This document shows positions 1 through 7,112 of a stretch of 15,913 nt of DNA, one piece after another (within the stretch, counting starts at the first letter, position 1; every line of letters begins with the position of its first letter). The DNA is from DATJZH01 sp035499215 (lineage in GTDB: Bacteria; Actinomycetota; Actinomycetes; Streptosporangiales; Streptosporangiaceae): NCBI GenBank assembly GCA_035499215.1, contig DATJZH010000375.1, positions 1 through 15,913 of the forward strand. Reading direction: 5' to 3'. The notes below the pieces were generated by a model. It was not told the origin of the DNA. It saw only the letters and a list, made by a program, of their open reading frames with translations, and made no database searches. Position numbers and translations under genes: made by a program.

Positions 1-5
1 GCGGC

Positions 6-35
6 GGAGGGCACCGTGACGGAGGGCACCGTGAC
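6..35 (+). repeat. Tandem duplication of an RBS plus GTG start unit ahead of dinB
   Basis: The 15-bp unit GGAGGGCACCGTGAC occurs twice back to back (6-20 and 21-35), and a third partial copy (GGAGGTGAC) follows at 36-44. Each full unit contains a Shine-Dalgarno-like GGAGGG, a 4-nt spacer and an in-frame GTG (at 16 and at 31). The same GGAGG-CACC-GTG layout precedes the DUF3040 gene at 1405, so it resembles a real translation-initiation signal in this genome. The duplication therefore gives dinB two equivalent starts five codons apart. Confidence 0.7.
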
Positions 36-1275
36 GGAGGTGACGGGTGACGGCGGCCGGTCCGACGCGCCGGAACAGAGTGCGCCGGATGACACCGGCT
101 GCCACATTCTGCACGTTGACATGGATGCCTTCTATGCCAGCGTTGAGGTCCGGGACCGCCCTGAGCTAGCGGGCAGGCCTGTCATCGTGGGCGCTACCGG
201 CGGGCGCGGCGTCGTGCTCTCCGCCACGTACGAGGCCCGCGCCTTCGGGGTGAACTCGGCGATGCCGGTCAGCCGGGCGCGTCGGCTGTGCCCGCAGGCC
301 GTGTTCATCGCGCCCCGGCACGGCCTCTACGGCGCAGTGTCCAGAGAGGTCATGGCGATCTTCCGGGCAGTAACGCCGGAGGTTGAGCCGCTGTCGCTGG
401 ACGAGGCATTCCTCGACATTTCCGGCAGTATGCGGCGCCTCGGGTCGCCCGCCGGAATCGGCGCTGTGATCCGGCAGCAGGTCAGCGAGCAGCAGCGGAT
501 TTCCTGCTCTGTGGGCATAGCTACCACCAAGTTCGTCGCCAAGCTGGCCTCGGTGCACTGCAAGCCGGACGGGTTGCTGGTCATCCCGGCAGGCCGCACG
601 CTTGACTTCCTCCACCCGCTGCCCGCTGCCGCGCTCTGGGGAGTGGGCGAGCGGACCGGGAAGGTGCTCGGCAGGCTGGGCCTGCGCACCGTCGGGGACA
701 TCGCCCGGGCTCCGGCCGCCACGCTGGAGCGGCAGCTCGGGCAGGCCGCTGCGGCCCATCTCGTCGCGCTGGCCTGGGGTGACGACAACCGCAAGGTCAC
801 CCCGCGGGCGCCGGAGAAGAGCGTAGGGACAGAAGAGACATTTGCCGCTGACGTCGACGATCCAGAACTGATCCGCCGGGAGCTCCTGCGGCTATCCGGG
901 CGGACGGCGCGCGGGCTCCGGTCGTCGGGCTGCACCGCCCGGACCGTCGTCGTGAAGCTCCGGCTGGCTGATTTCACCACGATCACCCGGACCCGGACGC
1001 TGCCCGAGCCGACTGACGTGGCGCAACGGATCTACCGCACCGCTTGCGCCCTCTACGCCGGCGCCGGGCTCGACGCGCGGGCCAGGCTCCGCCTGGTTGG
1101 GGTGCGGGCGACAGGTCTGCTTCCGGCGGGAGCCGCACAGACTCAGCTGGCCTTCGGGGATACGCCATCCGCCTGGCGGGAGGCGGAGCGGGCGATTGAC
1201 CGTATCGTCGGCCGATTCGGCGCTGACGCGGTCCGGCCTGCCGCACTCGTCGATGAGGACCGGCAGCGAAGGTGA
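16..1275 (+). CDS. dinB: DNA polymerase IV (Y-family translesion polymerase DinB)
   Basis: Error-prone DNA polymerase that copies past lesions or mismatched primer ends in the cytoplasm. The Y-family palm is clear: HVDMDAFYASVE with metal-binding D35 and the likely steric-gate Y40 next to F39, then SLDEAFLDI with catalytic D129-E130. The GERTGKVLGRLGLRTVGDIA stretch is the helix-hairpin-helix thumb region. The little-finger domain follows, and the C-terminal QTQLAF (residues 375-380) fits the QxxLxF beta-clamp-binding motif. The length of 419 aa, with about 29 extra N-terminal residues, is normal for actinobacterial DinB. GTG16 is chosen because GGAGGG lies just upstream; GTG31 is equally well served, and the frame stays open to the window edge, so an earlier start cannot be excluded. 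No SOS box is visible within the few bases upstream. Confidence 0.95.
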   Translation: MTEGTVTEVTGDGGRSDAPEQSAPDDTGCHILHVDMDAFYASVEVRDRPELAGRPVIVGATGGRGVVLSATYEARAFGVNSAMPVSRARRLCPQAVFIAPRHGLYGAVSREVMAIFRAVTPEVEPLSLDEAFLDISGSMRRLGSPAGIGAVIRQQVSEQQRISCSVGIATTKFVAKLASVHCKPDGLLVIPAGRTLDFLHPLPAAALWGVGERTGKVLGRLGLRTVGDIARAPAATLERQLGQAAAAHLVALAWGDDNRKVTPRAPEKSVGTEETFAADVDDPELIRRELLRLSGRTARGLRSSGCTARTVVVKLRLADFTTITRTRTLPEPTDVAQRIYRTACALYAGAGLDARARLRLVGVRATGLLPAGAAQTQLAFGDTPSAWREAERAIDRIVGRFGADAVRPAALVDEDRQRR

Positions 1276-1330
1276 GCGGGTATGAGCACCCGGGAGCCGA
1301 GTACCCTTCCCCACGACGTGGTCACGCTCG

Positions 1331-1347
1331 TATTCTGGGCTTAAGCC
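1331..1347 (+). promoter_or_regulatory. Candidate promoter -10 and overlapping palindrome upstream of the DUF3040 gene
   Basis: In the 129-bp gap between dinB and the DUF3040 gene, TATTCT (1331-1336) fits the actinobacterial -10 pattern TAnnnT. It is followed immediately by the perfect 10-bp palindrome GGCTTAAGCC (1338-1347), which would sit at the transcription start. No convincing -35 is seen at the proper distance. The assignment rests on pattern only; the palindrome could be a small operator or chance. Confidence 0.25.
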
Positions 1348-1404
1348 AGCCGCAAGGCAGAGGTAAATCAAGCCCGTCACCGCGTGTATGCCAGGGGAGG
1401 CACC

Positions 1405-1791
1405 GTGCCGCTTTCTGAGCACGAGCAGCGCCAGCTCGAGCAGATCGAGCAGGCGCTCTATGCCGATTATCCGCGGTTCGCCAACGCGGTGCGGGCGACG
1501 GACCCGCGGGTGCATTACAAGCGCCGGCTGGCCGAGGCGGCGCTGGGCTTCCTGATCGGCGTGGGACTGCTGCTGACCGGTGTGGTGATCAACATCATCC
1601 CGGTCGGCGTGGCGGGCTTCGTCGTCATGCTGGCCTGCAGCATGTGGGCCGTGACGAGCTACCGGCACATGACGGGCATCACGACCGGCCGTGTCCCCGC
1701 CAAGGACAAGCGGGCGCCCAAGCCGGCCGCCCCCGGCATGATGGAGCGGCTAGAGCAGCGCTGGCGCCGACGGCAGGAACGGGACCGCTAG
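1405..1791 (+). CDS. DUF3040 small membrane protein
   Basis: This 128-aa protein belongs to the actinobacterial DUF3040 family, whose function is unknown. The N-terminus VPLSEHEQRQLEQIEQAL followed by YADYPRF is the family signature: an amphipathic, probably cytoplasmic helix. Two hydrophobic segments follow (ALGFLIGVGLLLTGVVINII and VGVAGFVVMLACSMWAV) with a short turn between them, then a Lys/Arg-rich tail ending ERLEQRWRRRQERDR, presumably also cytoplasmic. The GTG at 1405 is preferred over the ATG at 1384 because AGGGGAGG lies 4 nt before it and because family members begin at this PLSEHEQ position. It has its own upstream gap after dinB, and its stop codon lies 7 nt from the stop of the convergent tgpA. 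Neighbourhood suggests, but does not show, a link to envelope processes. Confidence 0.9.
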   Translation: MPLSEHEQRQLEQIEQALYADYPRFANAVRATDPRVHYKRRLAEAALGFLIGVGLLLTGVVINIIPVGVAGFVVMLACSMWAVTSYRHMTGITTGRVPAKDKRAPKPAAPGMMERLEQRWRRRQERDR

Positions 1792-1798
1792 CGGCGGC

Positions 1799-4345
1799 TC
1801 ACGCACTGCCAGGGCTTCGGCGGGACCGCATCCTCGGCGCATTCAGGCCGCCGAGGGAATCGAACAGCTTTCGCAGGCCTGCGCTCATCAGCCCGAGCGT
1901 GGACGCCGGCAGCAGGCGTGCCCGCCAGCGGGCACCGCGGGTCACCTGCTGTGCGAGGGCCGCGCGCACCGCGGTAACGTCAGCGCGCAGCGTCCCGGCC
2001 GGCCCTGGCTCCGCGGCATACCGGGAGCGCTCCACGGCCGAGGAGACGCGCCGCAGCGCGTCGCGGGCCGCGTCCGGCAGCCGATGGGCAGACTCGATCC
2101 GGCTGGCCAGGGCGCGGGGCGACTCACTCGGGCGAACACCGACCCCGAGATCATCCAAATCGTCGCTCAGTTCCCGCCAGGCGGCGCTGGCCGCTCCGGC
2201 GTTGCCGTGCGCCTGCCGCCACCGGCGGCGGGTGACGATGACCCTCGCCGTGCCGGGCCCGATGGCGGCCAGGGCGGCCGCGATCACTGCGGCCAGCGCC
2301 AGCGGGAGCGCCAGTCCGGTTCTGCGGCTCCGGGCCGGACCGGCCGGCCCGGAGCCTGTTCCTCCGGTGAGCTCGGTGCCGCCGTGACCGCGAGCCCCCG
2401 CTTTCTGCCCGGGACCCGGGCTCGTCCCGCCGGCGGCTGGCGGCGGGACGAGGCGGCCGGTCACCGTCGGCGACGCGTAGCTCGGCTGGCTAGCGGTGCC
2501 CTGGCCGCCGATTCCGCCCGGGGTGGGCTCGAAGCGCAGCCAGCCCGCGCCCTGGAAGTACAGTTCGGGCCAGGCGTGCGCATCGTCGGAAGTGACCTGC
2601 CACGTTGTGTCGGTCTGCTGTATCCCGCCGGTGTAGCCGACGGCGATCCGCGACGGTATGCCCAGCAGCCGGGCGAGATCGGCCATCGCGACCGCGAACT
2701 GCTGACAGTAACCGCGACGGTCCCTGGTCAGGAAGTCCAGCAGCGCCGCGCCGGTGTTCGGCAGGTCCGGATGCAGGGTGTAGCGGAAACGGCCCGCTGC
2801 CACGAACCAGTTCTGGAGGGCGAGCGCCCGTTCGTAGGGGGTCTTAGCCCGGCTGGTGATGCCCAGCGCGATCCTGCGCAGTGCCGCCCGCTGCGGGCCA
2901 GGGAAGCTGAGGTAGGCCTGCTGTCCGGTCGGCTGCCGGGCCGCGGCCCCGTCGTTCAGCTGCTGCCGGGTGGGGTCGGCCACCTTGCTGGTCACAGAGA
3001 AGGTCATGCCGCGCAGCGAGGACTGCCCGGAGTAGACCATCTGCGTGGCGTCGTCCTCCCGCCAGTCGCCGGGAACCCGCAGCAGCCACGGCGCGTAGGG
3101 CAGCGGGAGGAAGCTGACCTGCCCGCCGTAACCTGATCCGGAGACCTGCGCCATCTTGATCCGGATGCGGACCGACTGCTGGCGGATGCCTGTGGTCAGG
3201 CCGGCCGCGGGCAGCAGCGAGCGCTGGCCGGAAGCCGGCTGGTACCCGCTGGCTGGCGGCACCAGGTCCCACTTTCCGTCGGAGCCGTCCAGGTTCAGCA
3301 CGAACACCTGCAGGTAGTGGTCGGCCGCGTCGGCGTCCTGGGTCTGGTAGGTCAGGACGGGCTGCGAGGTGGTATTCGCCAGCTGCCCCTGCAGCTGGGC
3401 CAGCGGCTGCGGCAGCCGGCTCAGGAACCACGACGGTCCCCCGGTGCCGTTCCCGGGCCCCTGCCCATCGTGAAAAAGATCATGCACGGCAAGGCTCGGC
3501 AAGATCAGCGGCGCAATCACGGCAACGCTGACGGCGGCCAGGCCAATGCGCCGGCCGGATGTCGACAGTGCCCTGGTATCCGGAGCCTGCGCCGGCTCGG
3601 GGGAACCGTGCCGGACGGTGACCAGACGGCCCCACAGTCGCAGCCGCTGTCGGCTGTCGGCGGCCAGCATAGCCAGGAAGCCGGTGATGCCCAGGCAGAA
3701 CGCGGCCGCCTCGCCGAGTCCGGCGTCCTTGGCGTGCGTGGTCACCGGGACGCTGAAGAGCACGAGCAGCGGCAGGCCGGCGATGGCCGGGCTGCGCAGC
3801 CGCACCGAGATCAGATCGGTGGCCGCGGCGATGAGGCCGATGCCGCCGGCCGCCAGCAGCGCGATTCCCGGACGGCCTGGTACCGGCGGCGCGAACGACT
3901 GCTCGGCCAAGCCCTGCCCGGCCAGGTTTCCCAGGTGCCGCAGCGACGCCGTGGTCGGCGCGATCCCGGCCGCGGACTCGCGGCTGGCAAAGGCCAGGTT
4001 CAGGTACCACAGGAGCGCGCCGAGGTAGGTGATGGCGGCCGCGAGTGCCCGCAACAGCCCAAGCCGGGTCACGCTGGCCGCCGCGACGACGACGATCAGG
4101 CCGCCGAGGGCTACGGCGCGCCAGTCGCCGCTGGCCAGCAGCGGATACCCGGCCAGCAGCGCGCAGACGGCAGCGCCCGCGGCGGCAGGGACTGACCGCA
4201 GCCGCGTCACGGTGGCGGCCAGCGCCACGATGATGACCGCGCCGGCGCCCGCACAGAACCAGCCGCTGCCCCGAATGACCGCGAACAGCGAGACCGACGA
4301 GAAGATGACCGCGGCAGCCGCGGCAGCGGTAAGCCGGTGGTTCAT
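1799..4345 (-). CDS. tgpA: TgpA-like membrane transglutaminase-domain protein (DUF3488/transglutaminase/DUF4129 architecture)
   Basis: This 848-aa protein is the last gene of the moxR-DUF58-tgpA operon. The first ~255 residues contain about seven hydrophobic segments (DUF3488-like), with one more near residues 275-295. The extracytoplasmic part holds the transglutaminase-like core: RRGYCQQFAVAMADLARLLG with candidate nucleophile C547, DDAHAWPELYF with H590, and WLRFEPTPGG, where the third acid position is E606 rather than Asp. A Gly/Pro-rich linker, a further membrane helix (about 677-698) and a cytoplasmic DUF4129-like tail follow. The start at 4345 is favoured because its ATG overlaps the DUF58 stop (ATGA); a longer frame to 4465 lies entirely inside DUF58 and has a non-hydrophobic Arg/Cys-rich lead. 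TgpA is essential in Pseudomonas, but its substrate is not settled; a periplasmic or wall-linked role is inferred here. Confidence 0.88.
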   Translation of the reverse strand: MNHRLTAAAAAAVIFSSVSLFAVIRGSGWFCAGAGAVIIVALAATVTRLRSVPAAAGAAVCALLAGYPLLASGDWRAVALGGLIVVVAAASVTRLGLLRALAAAITYLGALLWYLNLAFASRESAAGIAPTTASLRHLGNLAGQGLAEQSFAPPVPGRPGIALLAAGGIGLIAAATDLISVRLRSPAIAGLPLLVLFSVPVTTHAKDAGLGEAAAFCLGITGFLAMLAADSRQRLRLWGRLVTVRHGSPEPAQAPDTRALSTSGRRIGLAAVSVAVIAPLILPSLAVHDLFHDGQGPGNGTGGPSWFLSRLPQPLAQLQGQLANTTSQPVLTYQTQDADAADHYLQVFVLNLDGSDGKWDLVPPASGYQPASGQRSLLPAAGLTTGIRQQSVRIRIKMAQVSGSGYGGQVSFLPLPYAPWLLRVPGDWREDDATQMVYSGQSSLRGMTFSVTSKVADPTRQQLNDGAAARQPTGQQAYLSFPGPQRAALRRIALGITSRAKTPYERALALQNWFVAAGRFRYTLHPDLPNTGAALLDFLTRDRRGYCQQFAVAMADLARLLGIPSRIAVGYTGGIQQTDTTWQVTSDDAHAWPELYFQGAGWLRFEPTPGGIGGQGTASQPSYASPTVTGRLVPPPAAGGTSPGPGQKAGARGHGGTELTGGTGSGPAGPARSRRTGLALPLALAAVIAAALAAIGPGTARVIVTRRRWRQAHGNAGAASAAWRELSDDLDDLGVGVRPSESPRALASRIESAHRLPDAARDALRRVSSAVERSRYAAEPGPAGTLRADVTAVRAALAQQVTRGARWRARLLPASTLGLMSAGLRKLFDSLGGLNAPRMRSRRSPGSA

Positions 4346-5727
4346 CCGGCCGTCTCCAACGGCCGCGGCGCCGCGCCGGCAGCCGCCGGCGCACCAGCGA
4401 ACCGGGGCAGCCGCTGCCAGGCAAGTGCCAGCGAGGTGCTCGCGTCGACCGACATGACGCGCCATCCGGCCGCCCGCAGCACCGCCGCGGCTGGTGCCGT
4501 TTCGTCTGGTCCTGCGACTTTCCTGCCGTTACCAGCCGCGCCCGGGCCGGCCTGCCGGTCGGCGGTCCTGGCGGCTGCCGGCCTCGCGGCATCCGGCCGG
4601 CGGCGCACTTGCTCGCCGGCGTCCCTGGCCGGCGGTTCGGCCCAGCTCGAGACGGCGAGCAGGAGCGCAATGGCCGGGCAGCCGTCGCGTCGGCTGGCAG
4701 CAAGCTCCCGCGCCTGCGCTGCCGAGAGCATTCCAGCGACCACCACGATGAGACCCCCCCTGGCACCGCGCAGGGCGCCGGTGCCGCGGGAGAGGTCGCT
4801 GCTGCCGGAGTTCCTGATCACCGACAGGGAGTCAAGCAGCACGTCCTCGAACCTCGCCGGGCTGGAGACCGGGCCGGTGTCGGTGATCAGCTCACCGTCG
4901 AGGCCCTCGCGGGCCAGGTGCACCCCGATCGATGCGGCGGCGCTGATGGCGAACTCGAAGGAAGAGGATGCCCCGCTGCCCGAGTGCGCACCGCGCCGGG
5001 TGTCCAGGAGCAGCATCGCCCGGTTCTTCCGCCGCTGCTCTTCGCGGCGGACCATCAGCTCCCCGTACCGGGCGGTGGAGCGCCAGTGCACCCGGCGCAG
5101 CTCATCGCCGTCGCGGTAGGCACGGGGCACGACGTCATCTTCCCCGGCGGCCGCGGCCGTCCGGCTCCGCCCGTCGCCCTCGCCGAGCCAGCTGCCGGCA
5201 ACGACACCGCGGTCCAGCGGCACGATCTTCGGTGTAACGATGAGTGTCGACCGGGCGGCGAAGGACCTGCCGAGCTCGACCAGGCCGAAGGCGTCGGCAA
5301 TGCGGACCTCGAGCGGGCCGATCTCGAACTTGCCCCGCAGGTCGGAGCGGAGCGGATAACTCAGCACGCGGACCCCGCCGCGCTCGATCCCGTCCAGGAC
5401 GTACCGTGGCCGGGTCCCCAGTGCCCCGGGGACGGTGTCCTCGGCCAGCATCAGGCCGCTGGGGAAGCGGGAAATGTTCTCCAGTCGCAGCGTCACTCTG
5501 GCGGTGTGACCGGCGGGTACTCGCGGCGGGCTCACGGTCCGCTGGCAGCTGAGCCGGTACCGTGCCCGGCTTGCGGCCAGCGCGGCCAGCAGCGGCAGCA
5601 CGAAAAGCAGCGCGCCGACGCTGAGCAGGCTCCGCTCGCCGAGGAGCAGGCCGGCGGCAGCGGCGGCGAGGCCGGCGGCCACAAACGAGGTGCCGCGGGT
5701 CGTGAGGCCTGCCAGCAATGACCGCAT
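4342..5727 (-). CDS. DUF58 domain membrane protein (vWA-like, MoxR partner)
   Basis: This 461-aa protein begins with two close hydrophobic segments (about residues 12-30 and 35-52). A beta-rich region follows (RVTLRLENISRFPSG... YPLRSDLRGKFEIGPLEVRI). Then comes the DUF58 hallmark YRDGDELRRVHWRSTAR at about residues 204-220 (W215) with GELMVRREEQ after it. A von Willebrand A-like fold is suggested by MLLLDTRRG, a degenerate metal-site strand. DUF58 proteins are commonly encoded beside MoxR ATPases and are thought to be their membrane-tethered partners or substrates. The ATG at 5727 has AAAGG eight bases upstream. The gene lies 86 nt after moxR and overlaps tgpA by ATGA, so DUF58 and TgpA are probably made together. 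A hairpin and a possible -10 in the gap may allow expression separate from moxR. Confidence 0.92.
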   Translation of the reverse strand: MRSLLAGLTTRGTSFVAAGLAAAAAGLLLGERSLLSVGALLFVLPLLAALAASRARYRLSCQRTVSPPRVPAGHTARVTLRLENISRFPSGLMLAEDTVPGALGTRPRYVLDGIERGGVRVLSYPLRSDLRGKFEIGPLEVRIADAFGLVELGRSFAARSTLIVTPKIVPLDRGVVAGSWLGEGDGRSRTAAAAGEDDVVPRAYRDGDELRRVHWRSTARYGELMVRREEQRRKNRAMLLLDTRRGAHSGSGASSSFEFAISAAASIGVHLAREGLDGELITDTGPVSSPARFEDVLLDSLSVIRNSGSSDLSRGTGALRGARGGLIVVVAGMLSAAQARELAASRRDGCPAIALLLAVSSWAEPPARDAGEQVRRRPDAARPAAARTADRQAGPGAAGNGRKVAGPDETAPAAAVLRAAGWRVMSVDASTSLALAWQRLPRFAGAPAAAGAAPRPLETAG

Positions 5728-5757
5728 GTCCCGGCCTTTCTTCCGCCTGCCCTTGTC

Positions 5758-5763
5758 AATCTA
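5758..5763 (-). promoter_or_regulatory. Possible internal -10 element (TAGATT) for DUF58-tgpA
   Basis: On the minus strand TAGATT fits the TAnnnT -10 pattern and lies 30 nt ahead of the DUF58 ATG, just past the hairpin at 5778-5808. No good -35 is seen 16-18 bp upstream. TTGACA also occurs nearby (5757-5752), overlapping the end of this element, but has no matching -10. Low confidence. Confidence 0.2.
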
Positions 5764-5777
5764 CGGCGCGCACCGCT

Positions 5778-5808
5778 GGCGGGGCTATTGCTGGCGGGCA
5801 GCCCCGCC
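5778..5808 (-). terminator. Strong hairpin between moxR and DUF58
   Basis: GGCGGGGCT (5778-5786) and AGCCCCGCC (5800-5808) form a perfect 9-bp inverted repeat with a 13-nt loop. On the transcribed minus strand it begins 5 nt after the moxR stop codon. There is no U-tract, as is usual for GC-rich actinobacterial stem-only terminators. It may be a partial terminator, an attenuator or an RNA-stability element separating moxR from the downstream pair. Confidence 0.45.
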
Positions 5809-5813
5809 CCGTG

Positions 5814-6788
5814 CTACCGGGAGGGCAGTGGCAGCCGCGCCACGATCGCGGCGAGGACGTCTTCGGGCATCTCCCGGCCCACCAGGGCTTCGGGTGTCGG
5901 CAGCAGCCGGTGGGCCAGCACGGGCCCGGAAAGCGCCTGGACATCGTCGGGAATCACGAAGTCACGGCCATCGAGAGCTGCGAATGCGCGGCTGGCGCGC
6001 AGCAGGTGCAGCGCAGCCCTGGGGGATGCGCCCAGGCGGAGCTCGGGCGAGTTGCGAGTGGCATTGACTAGCGCGATCACGTACTGGCGGACCTGCGGCG
6101 CGACGTGGATGCCGCGCACGGCGGCGACCAGCGCGCGCACGTCGGACGCGTGCGCGGCGGGATGCAGGCCATCCAGCGGCGAACACGAGCCGTGCGAGTC
6201 CAGCATCGCGAGCTCGGCGTTCTGATCGGGGTAGCCGATGGCGATCCGCGCGGTGAATCGGTCCCGCTGGGCCTCAGGCAGCGGGTACGTGCCTTCCATC
6301 TCGATGGGGTTCTGGGTCGCGATGACCATGAAGGGCAGCTCCAGCAGATAGGTGGCGCCATCCACCGTGACCTGCCGTTCCTCCATGCACTCCAGCAGCG
6401 CTGACTGGGTTTTGGGCGACGCCCGGTTGATCTCGTCGCCCAGCACGATGTTGGCGAAGATCGGGCCCGGCTTGAACTCGAACTCCCCGATCTCCTGGTT
6501 GAAGGCGCTGACCCCGGTGATGTCACTCGGCAGCAGGTCCGGGGTGAACTGGACACGCCGGACCGAGCAGTCGATCGACCGGGCCAGCGCCTTGGCAAGC
6601 AGCGTCTTGCCTACTCCTGGCACGTCCTCGATGAGGACATGGCCCTCGGCGAGCAGAACAGTCAGGGCCAGCCGGATGGCCTCCGGCTTCCCGGCAATGA
6701 CGCTCTGCACGGCCGTGCTGACGCGGCGGGCCATCTCCACCAGCTCCTCGAGCCGCGGCTCTGCCTGATGCTCGGTGTCAGCAACCAC
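5814..6788 (-). CDS. moxR: MoxR-family AAA+ ATPase
   Basis: Cytoplasmic AAA+ chaperone-like ATPase of 324 aa. Walker A is EDVPGVGKTLLAKAL (K61). The MoxR signature FTPDLLPSDITG and the Walker B region IVLGDEINRASPKTQSALLE (D118-E119) follow, with G117 where Ala is common. VDG, then the sensor-1 stretch FMVIATQNPIEMEGTYPLPEAQRDRF complete the core, and a helical lid domain ends the protein. MoxR proteins act with vWA or DUF58 proteins in assembling or activating complexes, and DUF58 is the next gene. The GTG at 6788 is preferred because AGGAGG lies 4 nt before it; ATG codons at 6833 and 6824 would add 15 or 12 residues but lack a comparable ribosome-binding site. The gene is divergent from mraZ across a 386-bp regulatory gap. 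Confidence 0.95.
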   Translation of the reverse strand: MVADTEHQAEPRLEELVEMARRVSTAVQSVIAGKPEAIRLALTVLLAEGHVLIEDVPGVGKTLLAKALARSIDCSVRRVQFTPDLLPSDITGVSAFNQEIGEFEFKPGPIFANIVLGDEINRASPKTQSALLECMEERQVTVDGATYLLELPFMVIATQNPIEMEGTYPLPEAQRDRFTARIAIGYPDQNAELAMLDSHGSCSPLDGLHPAAHASDVRALVAAVRGIHVAPQVRQYVIALVNATRNSPELRLGASPRAALHLLRASRAFAALDGRDFVIPDDVQALSGPVLAHRLLPTPEALVGREMPEDVLAAIVARLPLPSR

Positions 6789-6844
6789 GTGTCCTCCTCT
6801 CGTCAGCTGCGGCGCGAACGTCATGCCGACCACACTGCGGCGGT

Positions 6845-6883
6845 GCCGGCCAGCGCGGCCGGCCAGCGCGGCCGGCCAGCGCT
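6845..6883. repeat. Three tandem copies of a 13-bp GC repeat
   Basis: GCCGGCCAGCGCG is present at 6845-6857 and 6858-6870, and a third copy at 6871-6883 differs only in its last base. Each unit contains the palindrome GCCGGC or GGCC and can fold back. It lies just upstream of moxR, probably in its 5' leader. Function unknown; it may be a replication-slippage repeat. Confidence 0.85.
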
Positions 6884-7013
6884 CCCGGCCAGAGCCCCCC
6901 GTGCTCGTGCGTTCAGACAGTACGTCGCGCGGTGGCCGGGGAGCGATGGCCGAGCCGTAACCGCGGCGTAACTGCGTCAGAACAATGATGCCTCGCCGGC
7001 CAGCGGCTCACCG

Positions 7014-7029
7014 CTCCACTTCGCTCCAC
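7014..7029 (-). promoter_or_regulatory. Inverted pair of GTGGAG boxes, candidate MraZ site facing moxR
   Basis: On the minus strand GTGGAG occurs at 7029-7024 and again at 7019-7014, exactly 10 bp apart, with CGAA between. This is the same hexamer and spacing as box 2 of the mraZ operator, but in the opposite orientation. Neighbouring 10-bp positions on either side do not match, so there are only two boxes. MraZ control of the divergent moxR operon is an inference from this pattern. Confidence 0.35.
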
Positions 7030-7084
7030 CCCTGTGACCTTGAAACTCTTCGCGAGGATGTCTGGTTCACCAGGTTGCGATCAT

Positions 7085-7112
7085 TGACGGTGGGGGATTG
7101 TGGAGTACAGTG
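7085..7112 (+). promoter_or_regulatory. mraZ (dcw operon) promoter
   Basis: TTGACG (7085-7090) and TACAGT (7107-7112) form a -35/-10 pair with a 16-bp spacer, close to the housekeeping-sigma consensus of actinobacteria. Transcription would start near 7118-7120, leaving a leader of about 55 nt before the mraZ GTG. The spacer and -10 are overlaid by the GTGG boxes of the operator. Confidence 0.6.

Noticed and set aside
1277..1292. Small hairpin CGGGT-ATGAGC-ACCCG just after the dinB stop
   Set aside because: Only 5 bp of stem with a 6-nt loop and no U-tract; too weak to call a terminator.
2084..3136. 350-codon plus-strand frame opposite tgpA
   Set aside because: No domain or hydrophobic pattern and no ribosome-binding site; the minus-strand frame holds the transglutaminase motifs.
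4346..4465. 40-codon upstream extension of tgpA
   Set aside because: It lies fully inside DUF58, reads as an Arg/Cys/Ala-rich non-hydrophobic lead unlike a membrane protein start, and the ATGA overlap at 4342-4345 gives a better coupled start just before the hydrophobic helix.
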